From positions 1 to 64,000 of the forward strand of contig NZ_JNKW01000012.1 in the NCBI RefSeq assembly GCF_000702205.1: a stretch of DNA of 64,000 nt. The letters are read 5' to 3'. The notes beneath the pieces were generated by a model, which made no database searches, was not told where the DNA came from, and saw only the letters and a list, made by a program, of their open reading frames with translations. The position numbers were made by a program, and so were the translations under genes. Below, piece after piece: positions 11,626-21,458 of this stretch. The stretch's first letter is position 1. Every line of letters starts with the position of its first letter. Source of the DNA: Lachnospira multipara LB2003 (GTDB lineage: Bacteria; Bacillota; Clostridia; Lachnospirales; Lachnospiraceae).

Positions 11626-12513
11626 TTATTTTTTAGTTTTAGCTAGGTCTCTAGCATAATAAAAAAGATATTGTTGTGCATATCCACCTAGGTCTTTATA
11701 CTTTTCCTTTGCAAAACTTTCTATGTCTTCTATCTTAGTTTCTTTCCCATCAAAATACTTTGCAATCATTATTCTCTTAATCCATACATCTATTGGAAAT
11801 GAATCTCTTTTACCAAGGGCAAATAAAGAAACGCAGCTTGCCACCTTTAAACCAACACCTTTTATTTTCATTAATTCCTTTAAGCAATCTTTGTTAGATA
11901 AATTGGAAAAAAAGGACATAAAATCCTCATTTGACAAACCATTAGAGTATTCTAAATTCAACACTTTATCAATTGCATCCTTTATATAAGCTGCTCTAAA
12001 GCCTGTCTTTAATTCCTTTAGATCATCTTCTGTTACGGATCTTAATTGTTCTGGTGTTGGAAAAGCATATAATTTAACCCCTGCATATTCTCCCAAATAA
12101 TCTCCGTATTTTTCTGACATTGCCCAAACTATCTTCTTTATATGAGGGATTTGCTTATTTTGCGAAATAATAAAACTTATTAGCGTCTCAAAAAAGCTCT
12201 GATTTAGGATATAAACTCCCCACTTTGCTTTTATTGCTTCCTCTAACTCTTTATCTGTTTCTAGAAGTCGTTTTTTTACACTTTTATAATCCCTATCTAA
12301 ATCAAAATAATGTCGCCAAATTAAATCAAAATCTTTCTTTGTTGTATTATAAAAAATCAACTCATCTCCTTCTTGCTTAATATGTAGTCCCCTACCATAG
12401 GCAGTTAACACATATTCCTCATCTGCTATCTTTAAAAAATGAAAGCACTGGCCACATTCTAATGTCTGCTCTAAGTCAAATTCTGTTTCTTTTTTTACTA
12501 TATAATTACTCAT
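11626..12513 (-). CDS. ogg: 8-oxoguanine DNA glycosylase / AP lyase (Ogg1 type)
   Basis: 295 residues. Removes oxidised guanine from DNA and can nick the resulting abasic site. The N-terminal OGG_N domain is seen in DLEQTLECGQCFHF. The helix-hairpin-helix is MKIKGVGLKVASC, with the catalytic lysine (GVGxK, near residue 222) and the essential Asp in FPIDVW about 20 residues later. Both match human OGG1 (Lys249, Asp268), so bifunctional activity is expected. It is divergent from the transglutaminase lipoprotein gene and probably transcribed alone. Confidence 0.9.
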   Translation of the reverse strand: MSNYIVKKETEFDLEQTLECGQCFHFLKIADEEYVLTAYGRGLHIKQEGDELIFYNTTKKDFDLIWRHYFDLDRDYKSVKKRLLETDKELEEAIKAKWGVYILNQSFFETLISFIISQNKQIPHIKKIVWAMSEKYGDYLGEYAGVKLYAFPTPEQLRSVTEDDLKELKTGFRAAYIKDAIDKVLNLEYSNGLSNEDFMSFFSNLSNKDCLKELMKIKGVGLKVASCVSLFALGKRDSFPIDVWIKRIMIAKYFDGKETKIEDIESFAKEKYKDLGGYAQQYLFYYARDLAKTKK

Positions 12514-12662
12514 TTTTAAATTTCCCCTTTTATTTTATTTAAGTTTATACTAAAATGTAAAAGTAGTTTTTTTCTACTTTGTTTATGAATTTTTTAGGCT
12601 ATATGCCTTTTGGATATATATAAAATATGCGCTTTGGCGCAAAAACTGTCAATGGAGTTTAT

Positions 12663-13751
12663 ATGAAATTAAATAAAAGAATCTTAGTCCTACTTGGTGG
12701 AGCTGCCTTTGCTTTCTGCCTTGCAGGATGTAATATTCCTTTTGCATTAAATAGTAATGAGTCCGAAACTTCTTCGATTAGCTATATAGCTTTTAATCAA
12801 AGCGCAAGTACTACTGGGGAAATTATAAGTTTAATACAAACTGCACTTGATAATAATGAAGATTCCCTCGAGATTTTTGTTACTGACGAAAGTCTTATTA
12901 ATGCAGAAGATTGGCTTTCAAGTCTTTCAGGATTAGAGCAGCTTTCTTGTGAGTATCGCAGAGTTAAAAATGGCTATAATCTTGTTATTACTTTTACTAG
13001 ATGGGATAATTATAAAATTGTTAACGCATATAGAAGTAATGACACTAGCGAGCTTAACGAAAGACAGCTAGCCTTGTACAATAAATACTTAAATATATTA
13101 GACAATGTAACAAGTAAGTCAAATTCTGATTATGAGAACGAACTTGCTATACATGACTATCTTGTAAACAATATAGAATATGTTGATGACGGAAATGATA
13201 ATTCTTTCAATGCATATTCAGCCCTTATTGAAGGTAAGGCTGTTTGTAGTGGTTATACTGAAGCATTCAAAACTTTACTTGATATGCTAGGAATTAACAA
13301 CTACACAATTTCTGGTGTTGCCGGAAATCAATCCCACATTTGGAATGTGGTAGAACTTGATAATGAATGGTATCAAGTAGACGTAACTTGGGATGATCCT
13401 GTAAATTCATCTACTAACTACGTACAACATAACTATTTTAATATTACATCTAAGGATATGGCCCTAGACCATACCTGGGATAAACAAAAGAGTAATCACC
13501 CTGATGCAACCGGCACAAAATATTCATATGCTAATGCATCTAAGTTAAGAAAAATTACATCTCAAACTGATTTAACTAATTACTTGGTTTCAAAAATTAG
13601 AAACGAAGCTGATATTGTAGAATTTACTTCTACAGCAGATTTAAATATTAAAGACGCCATCCAAAAAGCTGGCGTTTATTTAACATATTCATACAAAGAT
13701 GTAGAAAGAAGTGACTATACACTTTATGTTATCGTATTTAATTACGACTAA
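12663..13751 (+). CDS. Lipoprotein with a transglutaminase-like cysteine protease domain
   Basis: 362 residues. The signal peptide ends in the lipobox LAGC, with lipidated Cys23, so the protein should be anchored on the outer face of the membrane. The transglutaminase core is at about residues 180-250: GKAVCSGYTEAF (Cys), QSHIWNVV (His) and YQVDVTWDDP (Asp) give the catalytic triad. Such domains cleave or cross-link proteins or cell wall peptides; the substrate is unknown. An ATG 12 codons upstream exists, but the one at 12663 has GGAG at the right distance and starts a proper signal peptide. Monocistronic and convergent with map. Confidence 0.85.
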   Translation: MKLNKRILVLLGGAAFAFCLAGCNIPFALNSNESETSSISYIAFNQSASTTGEIISLIQTALDNNEDSLEIFVTDESLINAEDWLSSLSGLEQLSCEYRRVKNGYNLVITFTRWDNYKIVNAYRSNDTSELNERQLALYNKYLNILDNVTSKSNSDYENELAIHDYLVNNIEYVDDGNDNSFNAYSALIEGKAVCSGYTEAFKTLLDMLGINNYTISGVAGNQSHIWNVVELDNEWYQVDVTWDDPVNSSTNYVQHNYFNITSKDMALDHTWDKQKSNHPDATGTKYSYANASKLRKITSQTDLTNYLVSKIRNEADIVEFTSTADLNIKDAIQKAGVYLTYSYKDVERSDYTLYVIVFNYD

Positions 13752-13782
13752 TATTCAAGCCAAAAATTCATAAACAAAAATT

Positions 13783-13836
13783 AAAGCTACTAGTAATTTG
13801 ATTGTCCCTAATCAATTTTTACTAGTAGCTTTTTAT
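13783..13836. terminator. Bidirectional terminator between the lipoprotein gene and map
   Basis: A long interrupted stem (AAAGCTACTAGTAA at the left pairing with TTTTACTAGTAGCTTT at the right) with T-runs in both outward directions. It separates the convergent genes. Confidence 0.85.
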
Positions 13837-13854
13837 TATTTATTACAAAACTAA

Positions 13855-14727
13855 TTAATAAGTTAATACTTCATAACCATCTTCAGTTACAAGTACCATA
13901 ATTTCCCACTGTGCTGAATATGAATCATCATCTGTATAAATTGTCCATCCATTAGAATCATCTATGAATATTCCTGGTGCACCTTCATTAATCATTGGCT
14001 CAATTGTAAATACCATTCCTGGAGCCATAACCATTCCTGTGCCCTTCTTAATTACATAGCTTACAAATGGCTCTTCATGGAATTCTAAACCAATTCCATG
14101 TCCACCAACTTCACGTACTACTGAATAACCATTAGCTCTTGCATGGTCCTGGATTGCCTGAGCAACATCTCCTAAATGTCCCCATGGCTTAACCTGCTTT
14201 AATCCAAGTTCTACACATTCCTTAGCAACATCTACTAACTTTTTGTGTTCTGGTGAAACATCACCAATACAGAACATTCTAGAGGAATCTGAATAAAAAC
14301 CATTAAGAATTGTTGAACAGTCTACATTAATAATATCTCCATCTTCAATTACAATCTTATCTGATGGGATACCATGACAAACCTGATTATTAAGGGATGT
14401 ACAAACACTCTTTGGGAATCCTTCATAATTAAGTGGAGCTGGAATTCCACCCATCTTAGTTGTTGTCTCATAAACCATCTTATCAATGTCTTCTGTTGTC
14501 ATACCTGCCTTAATATTAGCAGCTACATAATCAAGACAAGCAATATTTATCTTAGAACTTTCTCTCATTCCTTTTAAAGTTTCTTCATTCTTAATTATTT
14601 TTCTTGGTGGAACCTTATGGAACTTTCTCTTGAAAGTATCAATTTTTCTATCCCATTCTCTATGACACTCACAATAAGGCTTGCCGCTTTTACACCAGCA
14701 AGGATCATTTGCTTGAATCTTTTTCAT
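13855..14727 (-). CDS. map: Methionine aminopeptidase with N-terminal SEC-C zinc motif
   Basis: 290 residues. Removes the initiator Met from new proteins using two metal ions. Metal ligands are in IINVDCSTILNGFYSDSSR (two Asp), the HGIGLEFHE block (His), FTIEPMI (Glu) and SAQWEIMVL (Glu). The first 25 residues carry a SEC-C type motif, CWCKSGKPYCECH, thought to bind zinc and contact the ribosome; this type of N-terminal extension is seen in several MetAP1 proteins. The ATG at 14727 has AAAGGAAG upstream, while an earlier ATG (15 codons) lacks one. Confidence 0.95.
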   Translation of the reverse strand: MKKIQANDPCWCKSGKPYCECHREWDRKIDTFKRKFHKVPPRKIIKNEETLKGMRESSKINIACLDYVAANIKAGMTTEDIDKMVYETTTKMGGIPAPLNYEGFPKSVCTSLNNQVCHGIPSDKIVIEDGDIINVDCSTILNGFYSDSSRMFCIGDVSPEHKKLVDVAKECVELGLKQVKPWGHLGDVAQAIQDHARANGYSVVREVGGHGIGLEFHEEPFVSYVIKKGTGMVMAPGMVFTIEPMINEGAPGIFIDDSNGWTIYTDDDSYSAQWEIMVLVTEDGYEVLTY

Positions 14728-14980
14728 AATAATTACTTCCTTTCTATATAAACCTATAAGGTTAAAAAACATATGTTGTCTAAATAAACACCTTCTTATT
14801 ATACTCGCCTAAACATGTAAAAAAAAGTAAATTAACAATAAATTTTATCAAGAGGCGTGTATCTCATCCATGACAAATGAAAAAAATTAAAATTAAATTC
14901 ATTGTGGTAGAACTTCGTTTATGATAAAATTGTTTCAAAAAGAATAATGTGTATAACAAAATAGATAAAGATAATATTGG

Positions 14981-14986
14981 TATAAT
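14981..14986 (+). promoter_or_regulatory. Extended -10 promoter of the 15022 gene
   Basis: TATAAT at 14981-14986 is preceded by TTGG, giving a TGn extended -10 element. No good -35 is visible. It lies 35 nt before the start codon. Confidence 0.55.
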
Positions 14987-15021
14987 AGGATATTAAATGA
15001 TGAAGAAAAGAGGGGGATATT

Positions 15022-15885
15022 ATGAAAAAAATATTTGGTGGAATTAATTTAACTTGGCCGAAGTTAATTATAATGGCTATCATTTTAGGTGTTTATACTG
15101 CTATTATGGCTATGTTACCAATAGCAAAAGATACTTCATTTAGTGATTTAACTGTTAGCTTTGAAGTATGGATCTTTTTGGGAATATTTATTATTATGAA
15201 TAGTAAATCTCCTAAAGATTCAGCCTTAAAGTGTTTCGTCTTCTTTTTAATTAGTCAACCGTTAGTATATTTAGTTCAAGATATAATTAAGCATAGTAAC
15301 TTATTTAATACGTATTATAGATTTTGGATTCTTTGGACAATAGCTTGTATTCCTATGGGATTTATTGGATATTACATGAAAAAAGATAAATGGTGGGGAT
15401 TATTAATTCTTATTCCTATGTTATTATTAACTGGAGAAATGTGTGCTGGTTATTTGTCTGATACAATGTTCTCTTTTCCAAGACATCTTTTAACTACTAT
15501 TTTTTGTATGGCTGCATTAATAATCTATCCATTAGCTATATTTAATAATAAAAAAATAAAAATTACTGGAGTAGTAATAAGTGGATTGTTGATTATTTCG
15601 ATATTTACTATATGTATAATCAATCCTCCTAAATATAGTACGATTTTACTGTATAATGGAGATGAATACCAATTTGACGACTCATATAATGTATATTTAG
15701 TAGATAAAAAATATGGAGATTTAAGTATTGAATATGATGCAAGATTCGAAGATTGGGCACTTCATGCTGATTTTAAAAAAGCCGGAAAAACTGAATTTGT
15801 AATAGAATCACCAGATGGAAAGAAAACAACATTTGATATTTCCATTAAAAGAAATACATATACTATAAAAGAAAAAAATAATTAA
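15022..15885 (+). CDS. Membrane protein with C-terminal extracytoplasmic domain, unknown function
   Basis: 287 residues, family not recognised. Six or seven hydrophobic helices occupy residues about 12-205. An approximately 80-residue soluble tail follows (from ILLYNGDEYQFDDSYNVYL to the lysine-rich end), with alternating beta-type residues and no cysteines. The tail may be a small beta-sandwich outside the cell; that is inference. Good ribosome site (AGAGGGGGATATT). It stands alone on the plus strand and ends at a strong terminator shared with the pyrophosphatase gene. Its AT content is higher than that of neighbouring housekeeping genes. Confidence 0.75.
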   Translation: MKKIFGGINLTWPKLIIMAIILGVYTAIMAMLPIAKDTSFSDLTVSFEVWIFLGIFIIMNSKSPKDSALKCFVFFLISQPLVYLVQDIIKHSNLFNTYYRFWILWTIACIPMGFIGYYMKKDKWWGLLILIPMLLLTGEMCAGYLSDTMFSFPRHLLTTIFCMAALIIYPLAIFNNKKIKITGVVISGLLIISIFTICIINPPKYSTILLYNGDEYQFDDSYNVYLVDKKYGDLSIEYDARFEDWALHADFKKAGKTEFVIESPDGKKTTFDISIKRNTYTIKEKNN

Positions 15886-15892
15886 TCGCACT

Positions 15893-15946
15893 CAAAAAAA
15901 GCTGAATTTTTAGGGATACTCACCCCCCTAAAAATTCAGCTTTTTA
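15893..15946. terminator. Strong bidirectional terminator
   Basis: A stem of about 19 bp, AAAAAGCTGAATTTTTAGGG with its complement to 15946 around a short loop, with T-runs outward on both strands. It serves the convergent genes at 15885 and 15973. Confidence 0.92.
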
Positions 15947-15972
15947 TTATCGCCTTAAAACTACAAGCTTTT

Positions 15973-17619
15973 CTAAGACTGCATTTCATCCATAATTGCT
16001 GGTAAAAACTGTTTCTTTCTTGAAACAACACCCTTTAAAAGGATTGGATATTCATCAATTTCTACATTAAATGCTCCTTTTAAAACCTGCTCTGCATTTT
16101 TTCCTGCACAAATTGCATATGATGATTCACTCATAATATCAGTAACAAGAAGGAATGTCATATCAAGTCCTGACTGTCCTACTGTCTCTGGGATATAGTC
16201 AATTTCTCTCTTAACTAATTCCTTAACTTCATCCATTCCCATAACATTAACCTGTCCAACACCGATATTAGTGTCATTAACTGCAAATCTCTTGAAATCC
16301 TGATAAAAAATTTCTGATTCAGACTTCTCTGATAAATTACTACCAGCTCTAAACATTTCTCTACCATAACTTTCAGGATCAATTCCTGCTATTACAGCTA
16401 AATCTCTAGCTGCTGCCTCATCTTCCCATGTACAAGTAGGAGATTTAAAAATAAGTGTATCAGAAAGAATTGCTGAACACATTAAAAGGGCCATTGTCTT
16501 AGTAATTTCAATTGCTGATTCTCTATACATCTTATAAATGATTGTACATGTACAACCAAGTGGTTGATTTCTAAAGAATACAGGTGAAATAGTTTCAATA
16601 GAACCTAATCTATGATGATCTATAATTTCTTGTATCTGAGCATTATCAATACCAAATACAGCCTGTGTCTTCTCATTATGGTCAACTAAGATAACATTCT
16701 TCTTACCTGCACCAAGTAAGTTTCGACGAGAAATCATACCTACATAATGGCCTTCTTCATCCTCTATTGGGAAATCTCTAAATCTTTTCTTAGCCATTAT
16801 ATCCTGAATATCTTCAATATAATCATTAGTCTTAAATCCTATTAATTTTTCCTTTTCTTTCATAAAGAAACTTACAGGGATAGACTGATTCATTAATCTA
16901 GCAACTGTATATGTATCATATTCTGTACTAATTACTATTACGCCTCTGTCACTAGCAATCTTAGAGATTGTATTAGAGACTTTAGCGCCTTCACATACAA
17001 TAATACAACCAGCGCTCATTTCAATTGCACATAACTGTGCTTCATATCTATTACCTAGAATTACGATATCACCTTCATCAATCATCTCTTCTAGGATATC
17101 GGGATTGGCTACACCTATAAGTAATTTACCTTTAGCATAAGCATTATCAACATCACCTGTAATTACTTTACCATTTACAGTATCCACGATGTTATTAAAG
17201 CTTGTATGCGCAGTTGATAAAATCTTAGAATCAAACACTTCAAAATAAGATTTTGAAACGTCACCAATAGTAACTAATCCTTCTAATTCTTCCCCTTTAG
17301 TAATTGGAAGAGTTACTACATCTAAGCCTTTCATAAGTTCCCAGGCTCTTCTAACAGAGAGATCTTTATCAATACCCTTTGTTCTTCTAATCTCAATGTC
17401 CTTAACCTGTGGACGCACATCTTTAATGTACTCAGGTGCCTTTAAACCTGCATTCTTTAAAACGAATTGTGTCTCTTCGTTAAGATGACCAGCTCTCTTT
17501 GGCTCATATAATTCGCTTTGTGTAATTTGATTTTTTAAGTTGGCATAACTTATTGCAGCACATATTGAATCTGTATCAGGATTCTTATGTCCTACAACCC
17601 ATACTTTTGAATCACCCAT
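15973..17619 (-). CDS. ppaC: Manganese-dependent inorganic pyrophosphatase with CBS-DRTGG regulatory insert
   Basis: 548 residues, against about 310 for the plain enzyme. Hydrolyses pyrophosphate to phosphate. The DHH-family N-terminal part has VVGHKNPDTDSICAAI, the central catalytic motif is IIDHHRLG, and a DHHA2 domain closes the protein. Between about residues 70 and 300 lie two CBS domains flanking a DRTGG domain, the known regulatory insert of clostridial CBS-PPases (inhibited by AMP and ADP, stimulated by diadenosine polyphosphates). The ATG at 17619 has GGAGG six bases upstream; the earlier ATG lies within a palindrome. Monocistronic. Confidence 0.95.
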   Translation of the reverse strand: MGDSKVWVVGHKNPDTDSICAAISYANLKNQITQSELYEPKRAGHLNEETQFVLKNAGLKAPEYIKDVRPQVKDIEIRRTKGIDKDLSVRRAWELMKGLDVVTLPITKGEELEGLVTIGDVSKSYFEVFDSKILSTAHTSFNNIVDTVNGKVITGDVDNAYAKGKLLIGVANPDILEEMIDEGDIVILGNRYEAQLCAIEMSAGCIIVCEGAKVSNTISKIASDRGVIVISTEYDTYTVARLMNQSIPVSFFMKEKEKLIGFKTNDYIEDIQDIMAKKRFRDFPIEDEEGHYVGMISRRNLLGAGKKNVILVDHNEKTQAVFGIDNAQIQEIIDHHRLGSIETISPVFFRNQPLGCTCTIIYKMYRESAIEITKTMALLMCSAILSDTLIFKSPTCTWEDEAAARDLAVIAGIDPESYGREMFRAGSNLSEKSESEIFYQDFKRFAVNDTNIGVGQVNVMGMDEVKELVKREIDYIPETVGQSGLDMTFLLVTDIMSESSYAICAGKNAEQVLKGAFNVEIDEYPILLKGVVSRKKQFLPAIMDEMQS

Positions 17620-17630
17620 AAAACCTCCGT

Positions 17631-17648
17631 TTGTGATAGTTATCACAA
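17631..17648. promoter_or_regulatory. Perfect palindrome upstream of the pyrophosphatase gene
   Basis: TTGTGATAGTTATCACAA is an 18-bp perfect inverted repeat that fits the CRP/FNR-type pattern TGTGA-N6-TCACA. It lies just before the ribosome site, about 40 nt after the predicted start of transcription, so it could be a roadblock operator or an mRNA hairpin. Confidence 0.5.
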
Positions 17649-17687
17649 AAAATATTATTTATCTTTTCCCTTTAATTAGCCTCTAAA

Positions 17688-17716
17688 AGTATATCATATT
17701 GTTAATTGTGTAACAA
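17688..17716 (-). promoter_or_regulatory. Promoter of the pyrophosphatase gene
   Basis: Minus strand TTGTTA (17711-17716), 17 bp, TATACT (17688-17693), about 70 nt before the start codon. Confidence 0.6.
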
Positions 17717-17736
17717 TTATTTTATAAGTGTTTTTT

Positions 17737-20259
17737 TTATTCTTCCATAATTCTTCTGAATTTTTCATTATGTGTTAGTAAATAGCCCATTAATTTATTA
17801 GATACTCTTACTAAGATAAACAAAATTCCAACGCCAACAAACATAAATAAGAATGTCATCTGCCATTGATAAAAACTCAAAATAGCAATTCTAAATAGCT
17901 TTGGTGTAATAATTATTGATAATGTTATTCCCAAAACCATCAAGCATATAAGTGAAATTCGTAATGTATTAAATGGATAACTTATCCTTACAAGTGTACC
18001 AATGCCTATTGCTATCATTGTTAAAATACACATTGTAGAAACGCAGTCATGACTGAGTCCTACAATATTGCCATAAATAACCACCATTACAACCGAGATA
18101 AAATCTGCAATTCCTGATGGTAGCGCATTTACAATTACTCCCACTAAGAAATGTCCTCTAATCCTATTCTTATTAGGCTGTAATGCCAATACAAAGGATG
18201 GAATTCCTATGGTAAAAGCACCAAGTAGAGATAACTGTGTTGGATAAAGTGGATATAAGTTTGCTGCAAAAATTGTGAAAATAGTTAGGAATATAGACAA
18301 TATATTCTTTACCAAAAAAAGTGTTGCCGAACGTCCTATATTATTAACCACTCGTCTACCTTCCGCTACAACCTGTGGCATTTTAGCAAAATCAGAATCA
18401 AGTAAAACTATTTGCGCTGCATTACTTGCTGCCTCACTGCCTGACTCCATGGCAATACTACAATCTGCTTCTTTTAAAGCTAGTACATCATTTACACCAT
18501 CCCCTGTCATTGCAACTGTATTTCCACTTTCCTTTATTGCCTTTATTATTAGTTTTTTCTGTTCTGGTACTACTCTACCAAATACAGTAATTTCATTTAT
18601 TACCTTCTTTATATCTTCATAAGTCTCAAGACTTGTGGCATCTATGTATTTATCGGCATTTTCAATGCCTGCCATAACAGATACCCTTGATACAGTAAGT
18701 GGATTATCTCCTGATATTACTTTAATTGTAACTCCTTCTTCTTTAAAATAAGCAAAGGTCTCTTTTGCATTTTTTCTAATTTTATTTTCAAGGCAAATAA
18801 ATGCAAGTAATTCTATTGGTTTATGTATTGCCCCCGCACCTAATCTCTCATTAGTTCTACCAAAGGCTAATACTCTAACTCCAGCTTCTGTTAGATTATC
18901 TATCTTAGCTTTATAGTCCTTAATATCATCTAAAAGCACATATTCAGGCGCACCAAAAACATATGTCATATCATTAAACCTTGATGCTGAATACTTGTAC
19001 TTTGAAGAAAATGGACATACTTCATCTGCTTTTGCATCATTATCTGCTTTCATAAAATGCATACGTATTGCCTTCATTGTTTCATTGTCATCCATCTGAC
19101 TTCCTGCAGATAATCTTATTAATCTATCTATTTCAAGTCTATTTTTTTCAATTTCTTCCTGACTATCTCCATTATCTATATAATAAATATTGCTTACTGA
19201 CATTTCAGGATTTGTTATTGTTCCTGTCTTATCAACACATAAAACATTTACTCTTGCAAGGGTTTCTACGCAATTCATTTCATGAATTAAAACCTGTTGC
19301 TTTGCAAGTCTCATAATAGAAACCACTAATGTTACACTTGCAAGTAAATAAAGGCCCTCTGGAATCATGCCTACTAAAGATGCAATTGTTGATACCACGC
19401 TATCCTTTATGCTTGTATGAAGAAAAAAGACATTTTGTATATACATCATTAATCCAACAGGAATTATTACAATTCCAATTAAAGACACCATTCTATTTAA
19501 AGAAGCCATCATACTTGTTTTTGTCTTTTTTCTTGAAGCCTTTGCTTGTGCATTTAATTTTTGTGCATATGCTTCATTACCTACGGCTGTAAGAACCACC
19601 CTGCACTCACCAGATACCACAAAGCTACCTGATAATAAAAGGTCACCCTCTTCTTTAACAACATCATCTGCTTCCCCTGTTATTAAAGACTCATTAACTA
19701 TTATACTGCCTTGTCTAATCACGGAATCTGCGCATATTTGATTTCCTGCGCTAAATATACATATATCTCCTCTTACTAAAGCGGTAGAATCCACAACTTC
19801 CGTCTTAGAATTTCTTACCACCTTAGTTTTTGGAGCATTGACTACATTTATTTTATCTAAAACTGCCTTAGCTCTAATTTCTTGCACTATGCCTATAATT
19901 GTATTCCACACAACTATAGGCATAAATGTCATATCAGTATATGAATGAACTAGACATAATAAAAATGCAAATGTAAAAAAGATAAGATTAAAATACGTAA
20001 AAATATTACTAAAAATAATTTGTCCATTAGTCTTAGATGGTTTATGAGTTGCTATATTTGACAAACCTTCTAAGTTTCTTTTACGGACTTCTTCCTTTGT
20101 TAAACCAGAACATACATCTGTCTGTAAAAGCTCATCGTTATTTATATATTCTTCTGTACTTCCTCTAAAATGCGCAACTCTATTGGCAATTTTTCCAATT
20201 GCCTTACTATCTGCCACATTTTCTACTGCTTTTCTAACTGTGATGTGTGTTTTTCTCAT
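17737..20259 (-). CDS. P-type cation-transporting ATPase (CtpE-like)
   Basis: 840 residues. Integral membrane pump driven by ATP. Motifs in order: actuator ITGEADDV (variant of TGES), phosphorylation site CVDKTGTIT near residue 343, SGDNPLTV in the P domain, and MTGDGVNDVLALKEADCSIAM. About ten membrane helices are seen: two before and two after the actuator, and six at the C terminus. Overall form resembles the CtpE branch, for which calcium has been proposed; the ion cannot be read here. No Cys-rich metal-binding N terminus. No convincing ribosome site precedes the chosen ATG. It follows the YhfC-like gene by 67 bases. Confidence 0.9.
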   Translation of the reverse strand: MRKTHITVRKAVENVADSKAIGKIANRVAHFRGSTEEYINNDELLQTDVCSGLTKEEVRKRNLEGLSNIATHKPSKTNGQIIFSNIFTYFNLIFFTFAFLLCLVHSYTDMTFMPIVVWNTIIGIVQEIRAKAVLDKINVVNAPKTKVVRNSKTEVVDSTALVRGDICIFSAGNQICADSVIRQGSIIVNESLITGEADDVVKEEGDLLLSGSFVVSGECRVVLTAVGNEAYAQKLNAQAKASRKKTKTSMMASLNRMVSLIGIVIIPVGLMMYIQNVFFLHTSIKDSVVSTIASLVGMIPEGLYLLASVTLVVSIMRLAKQQVLIHEMNCVETLARVNVLCVDKTGTITNPEMSVSNIYYIDNGDSQEEIEKNRLEIDRLIRLSAGSQMDDNETMKAIRMHFMKADNDAKADEVCPFSSKYKYSASRFNDMTYVFGAPEYVLLDDIKDYKAKIDNLTEAGVRVLAFGRTNERLGAGAIHKPIELLAFICLENKIRKNAKETFAYFKEEGVTIKVISGDNPLTVSRVSVMAGIENADKYIDATSLETYEDIKKVINEITVFGRVVPEQKKLIIKAIKESGNTVAMTGDGVNDVLALKEADCSIAMESGSEAASNAAQIVLLDSDFAKMPQVVAEGRRVVNNIGRSATLFLVKNILSIFLTIFTIFAANLYPLYPTQLSLLGAFTIGIPSFVLALQPNKNRIRGHFLVGVIVNALPSGIADFISVVMVVIYGNIVGLSHDCVSTMCILTMIAIGIGTLVRISYPFNTLRISLICLMVLGITLSIIITPKLFRIAILSFYQWQMTFLFMFVGVGILFILVRVSNKLMGYLLTHNEKFRRIMEE

Positions 20260-20326
20260 GCTTTATACCACTAAATAAGATTATATAGTCTTCATTTCTT
20301 CATTATAAAATGCAAGGTCATTTACA

Positions 20327-21172
20327 TTATTCATTCATGTATTCAATTGATTTTCCTTGTCTATTTATAACTATTATAGCACCAATTACTAGAATTGTCT
20401 TAACTATAAAACTAATTACAATACTTGTTAATGATCTATAATCATATACAGAGAAAGAAAGAATTGCTACTAACTGAATTGCAATTGCATACCAACTCCA
20501 CATATAATTAATATTTTTCTTCATTGCGCCAAATGTTGCTACCATTAGGAATAGATTTAAAAATAAATCTAGTACTGCTGATAAGCCAAGTAATGCCCAT
20601 ACAATTTCTGGAGCATTAAATAATTGATTAAATGTGTCTACTAAAGAATCAATATTGCTTTCTGAAAGATTGCTTATTAAATTAGATATGAAATCTGTTG
20701 TAACTTCGCCCTGCTTTACAAGCACCTGTGCATTTACATAAAATGCTAAAATACTAATTCCGTAGCTAAAAATCCCCTGTCCAATTCCAAGTCCTAAACC
20801 TGCAAGATAAACGTCTCCTGGTCTTTCAAATCTTGAAATCATCATTTTTAAAACAAACCATCTTGCAATACCAATTCCAATTGCTAAAAATATGGCATTC
20901 ACAAGATTATAAGCAGACTGATTATAAGTAAATGTATAATCTATACTTGGAACCATTGCTAATGCTGACACTATTAGCTGTGTAAAAATAAAACCAAACA
21001 AACCATAAGTCACAATTGAAAATAGCAATGGTAAAATTCTTCCATTCCATCTTCTAAACATAATAATTGCAGCAACAATTATAACTGAAAGAAATAATAT
21101 TCCCCCTGCAGTTATAAAAGTCAAGACATCATTAGATAATGTCTTTCCTAAAAACACATCAAATTTTTCCAT
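20327..21172 (-). CDS. Multi-pass membrane protein distantly like YhfC
   Basis: 281 residues with about seven hydrophobic segments. The arrangement (long helix pair, then GIARWFVLKMM, then GLGLGIGQGIFSYG) follows the YhfC intramembrane metalloprotease-like family. However, the metal-binding pattern (an EExxR helix, then GLGHGxxE) appears as IGIARW and GLGIGQGIF, with no His or Glu. It therefore may be a non-enzymatic relative. Good ribosome site (AAGGGAAGG). It precedes the P-type ATPase and may be cotranscribed with it. Family placement is tentative. Confidence 0.65.
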   Translation of the reverse strand: MEKFDVFLGKTLSNDVLTFITAGGILFLSVIIVAAIIMFRRWNGRILPLLFSIVTYGLFGFIFTQLIVSALAMVPSIDYTFTYNQSAYNLVNAIFLAIGIGIARWFVLKMMISRFERPGDVYLAGLGLGIGQGIFSYGISILAFYVNAQVLVKQGEVTTDFISNLISNLSESNIDSLVDTFNQLFNAPEIVWALLGLSAVLDLFLNLFLMVATFGAMKKNINYMWSWYAIAIQLVAILSFSVYDYRSLTSIVISFIVKTILVIGAIIVINRQGKSIEYMNE

Positions 21173-21273
21173 TTAATACGACCTTCCCTTCTTGTTTTGA
21201 CTGCAAGTCTTCTTCAAAATCCATATAAAATAATAACAAAAAGATACCCTCACGTCTATTAAGGAATAATTAA

Positions 21274-21307
21274 AAAAAGAAGCTATATGAAAATCATATA
21301 GCTTCTC
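21274..21307 (-). terminator. Terminator of the cold shock gene
   Basis: An 11-bp stem GAAGCTATATG / CATATAGCTTC (from 21281) is followed on the minus strand by TTTTTTTAATT. It leaves a 3' untranslated stretch of about 150 nt after the cold shock gene. Confidence 0.9.
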
Positions 21308-21458
21308 ATCCTCTTTACTATCTTTTCCCAATATCTATCCCTTATCTTGTATCAACCTCTTTAAAGGTTAATATATACCTCGAGCTAAGCTTCGCTTTCT
21401 CATATGAGGCATTCTAGTGAATGATTAATTGAAAAAGGTACGTCAATAATCCCCCAGA

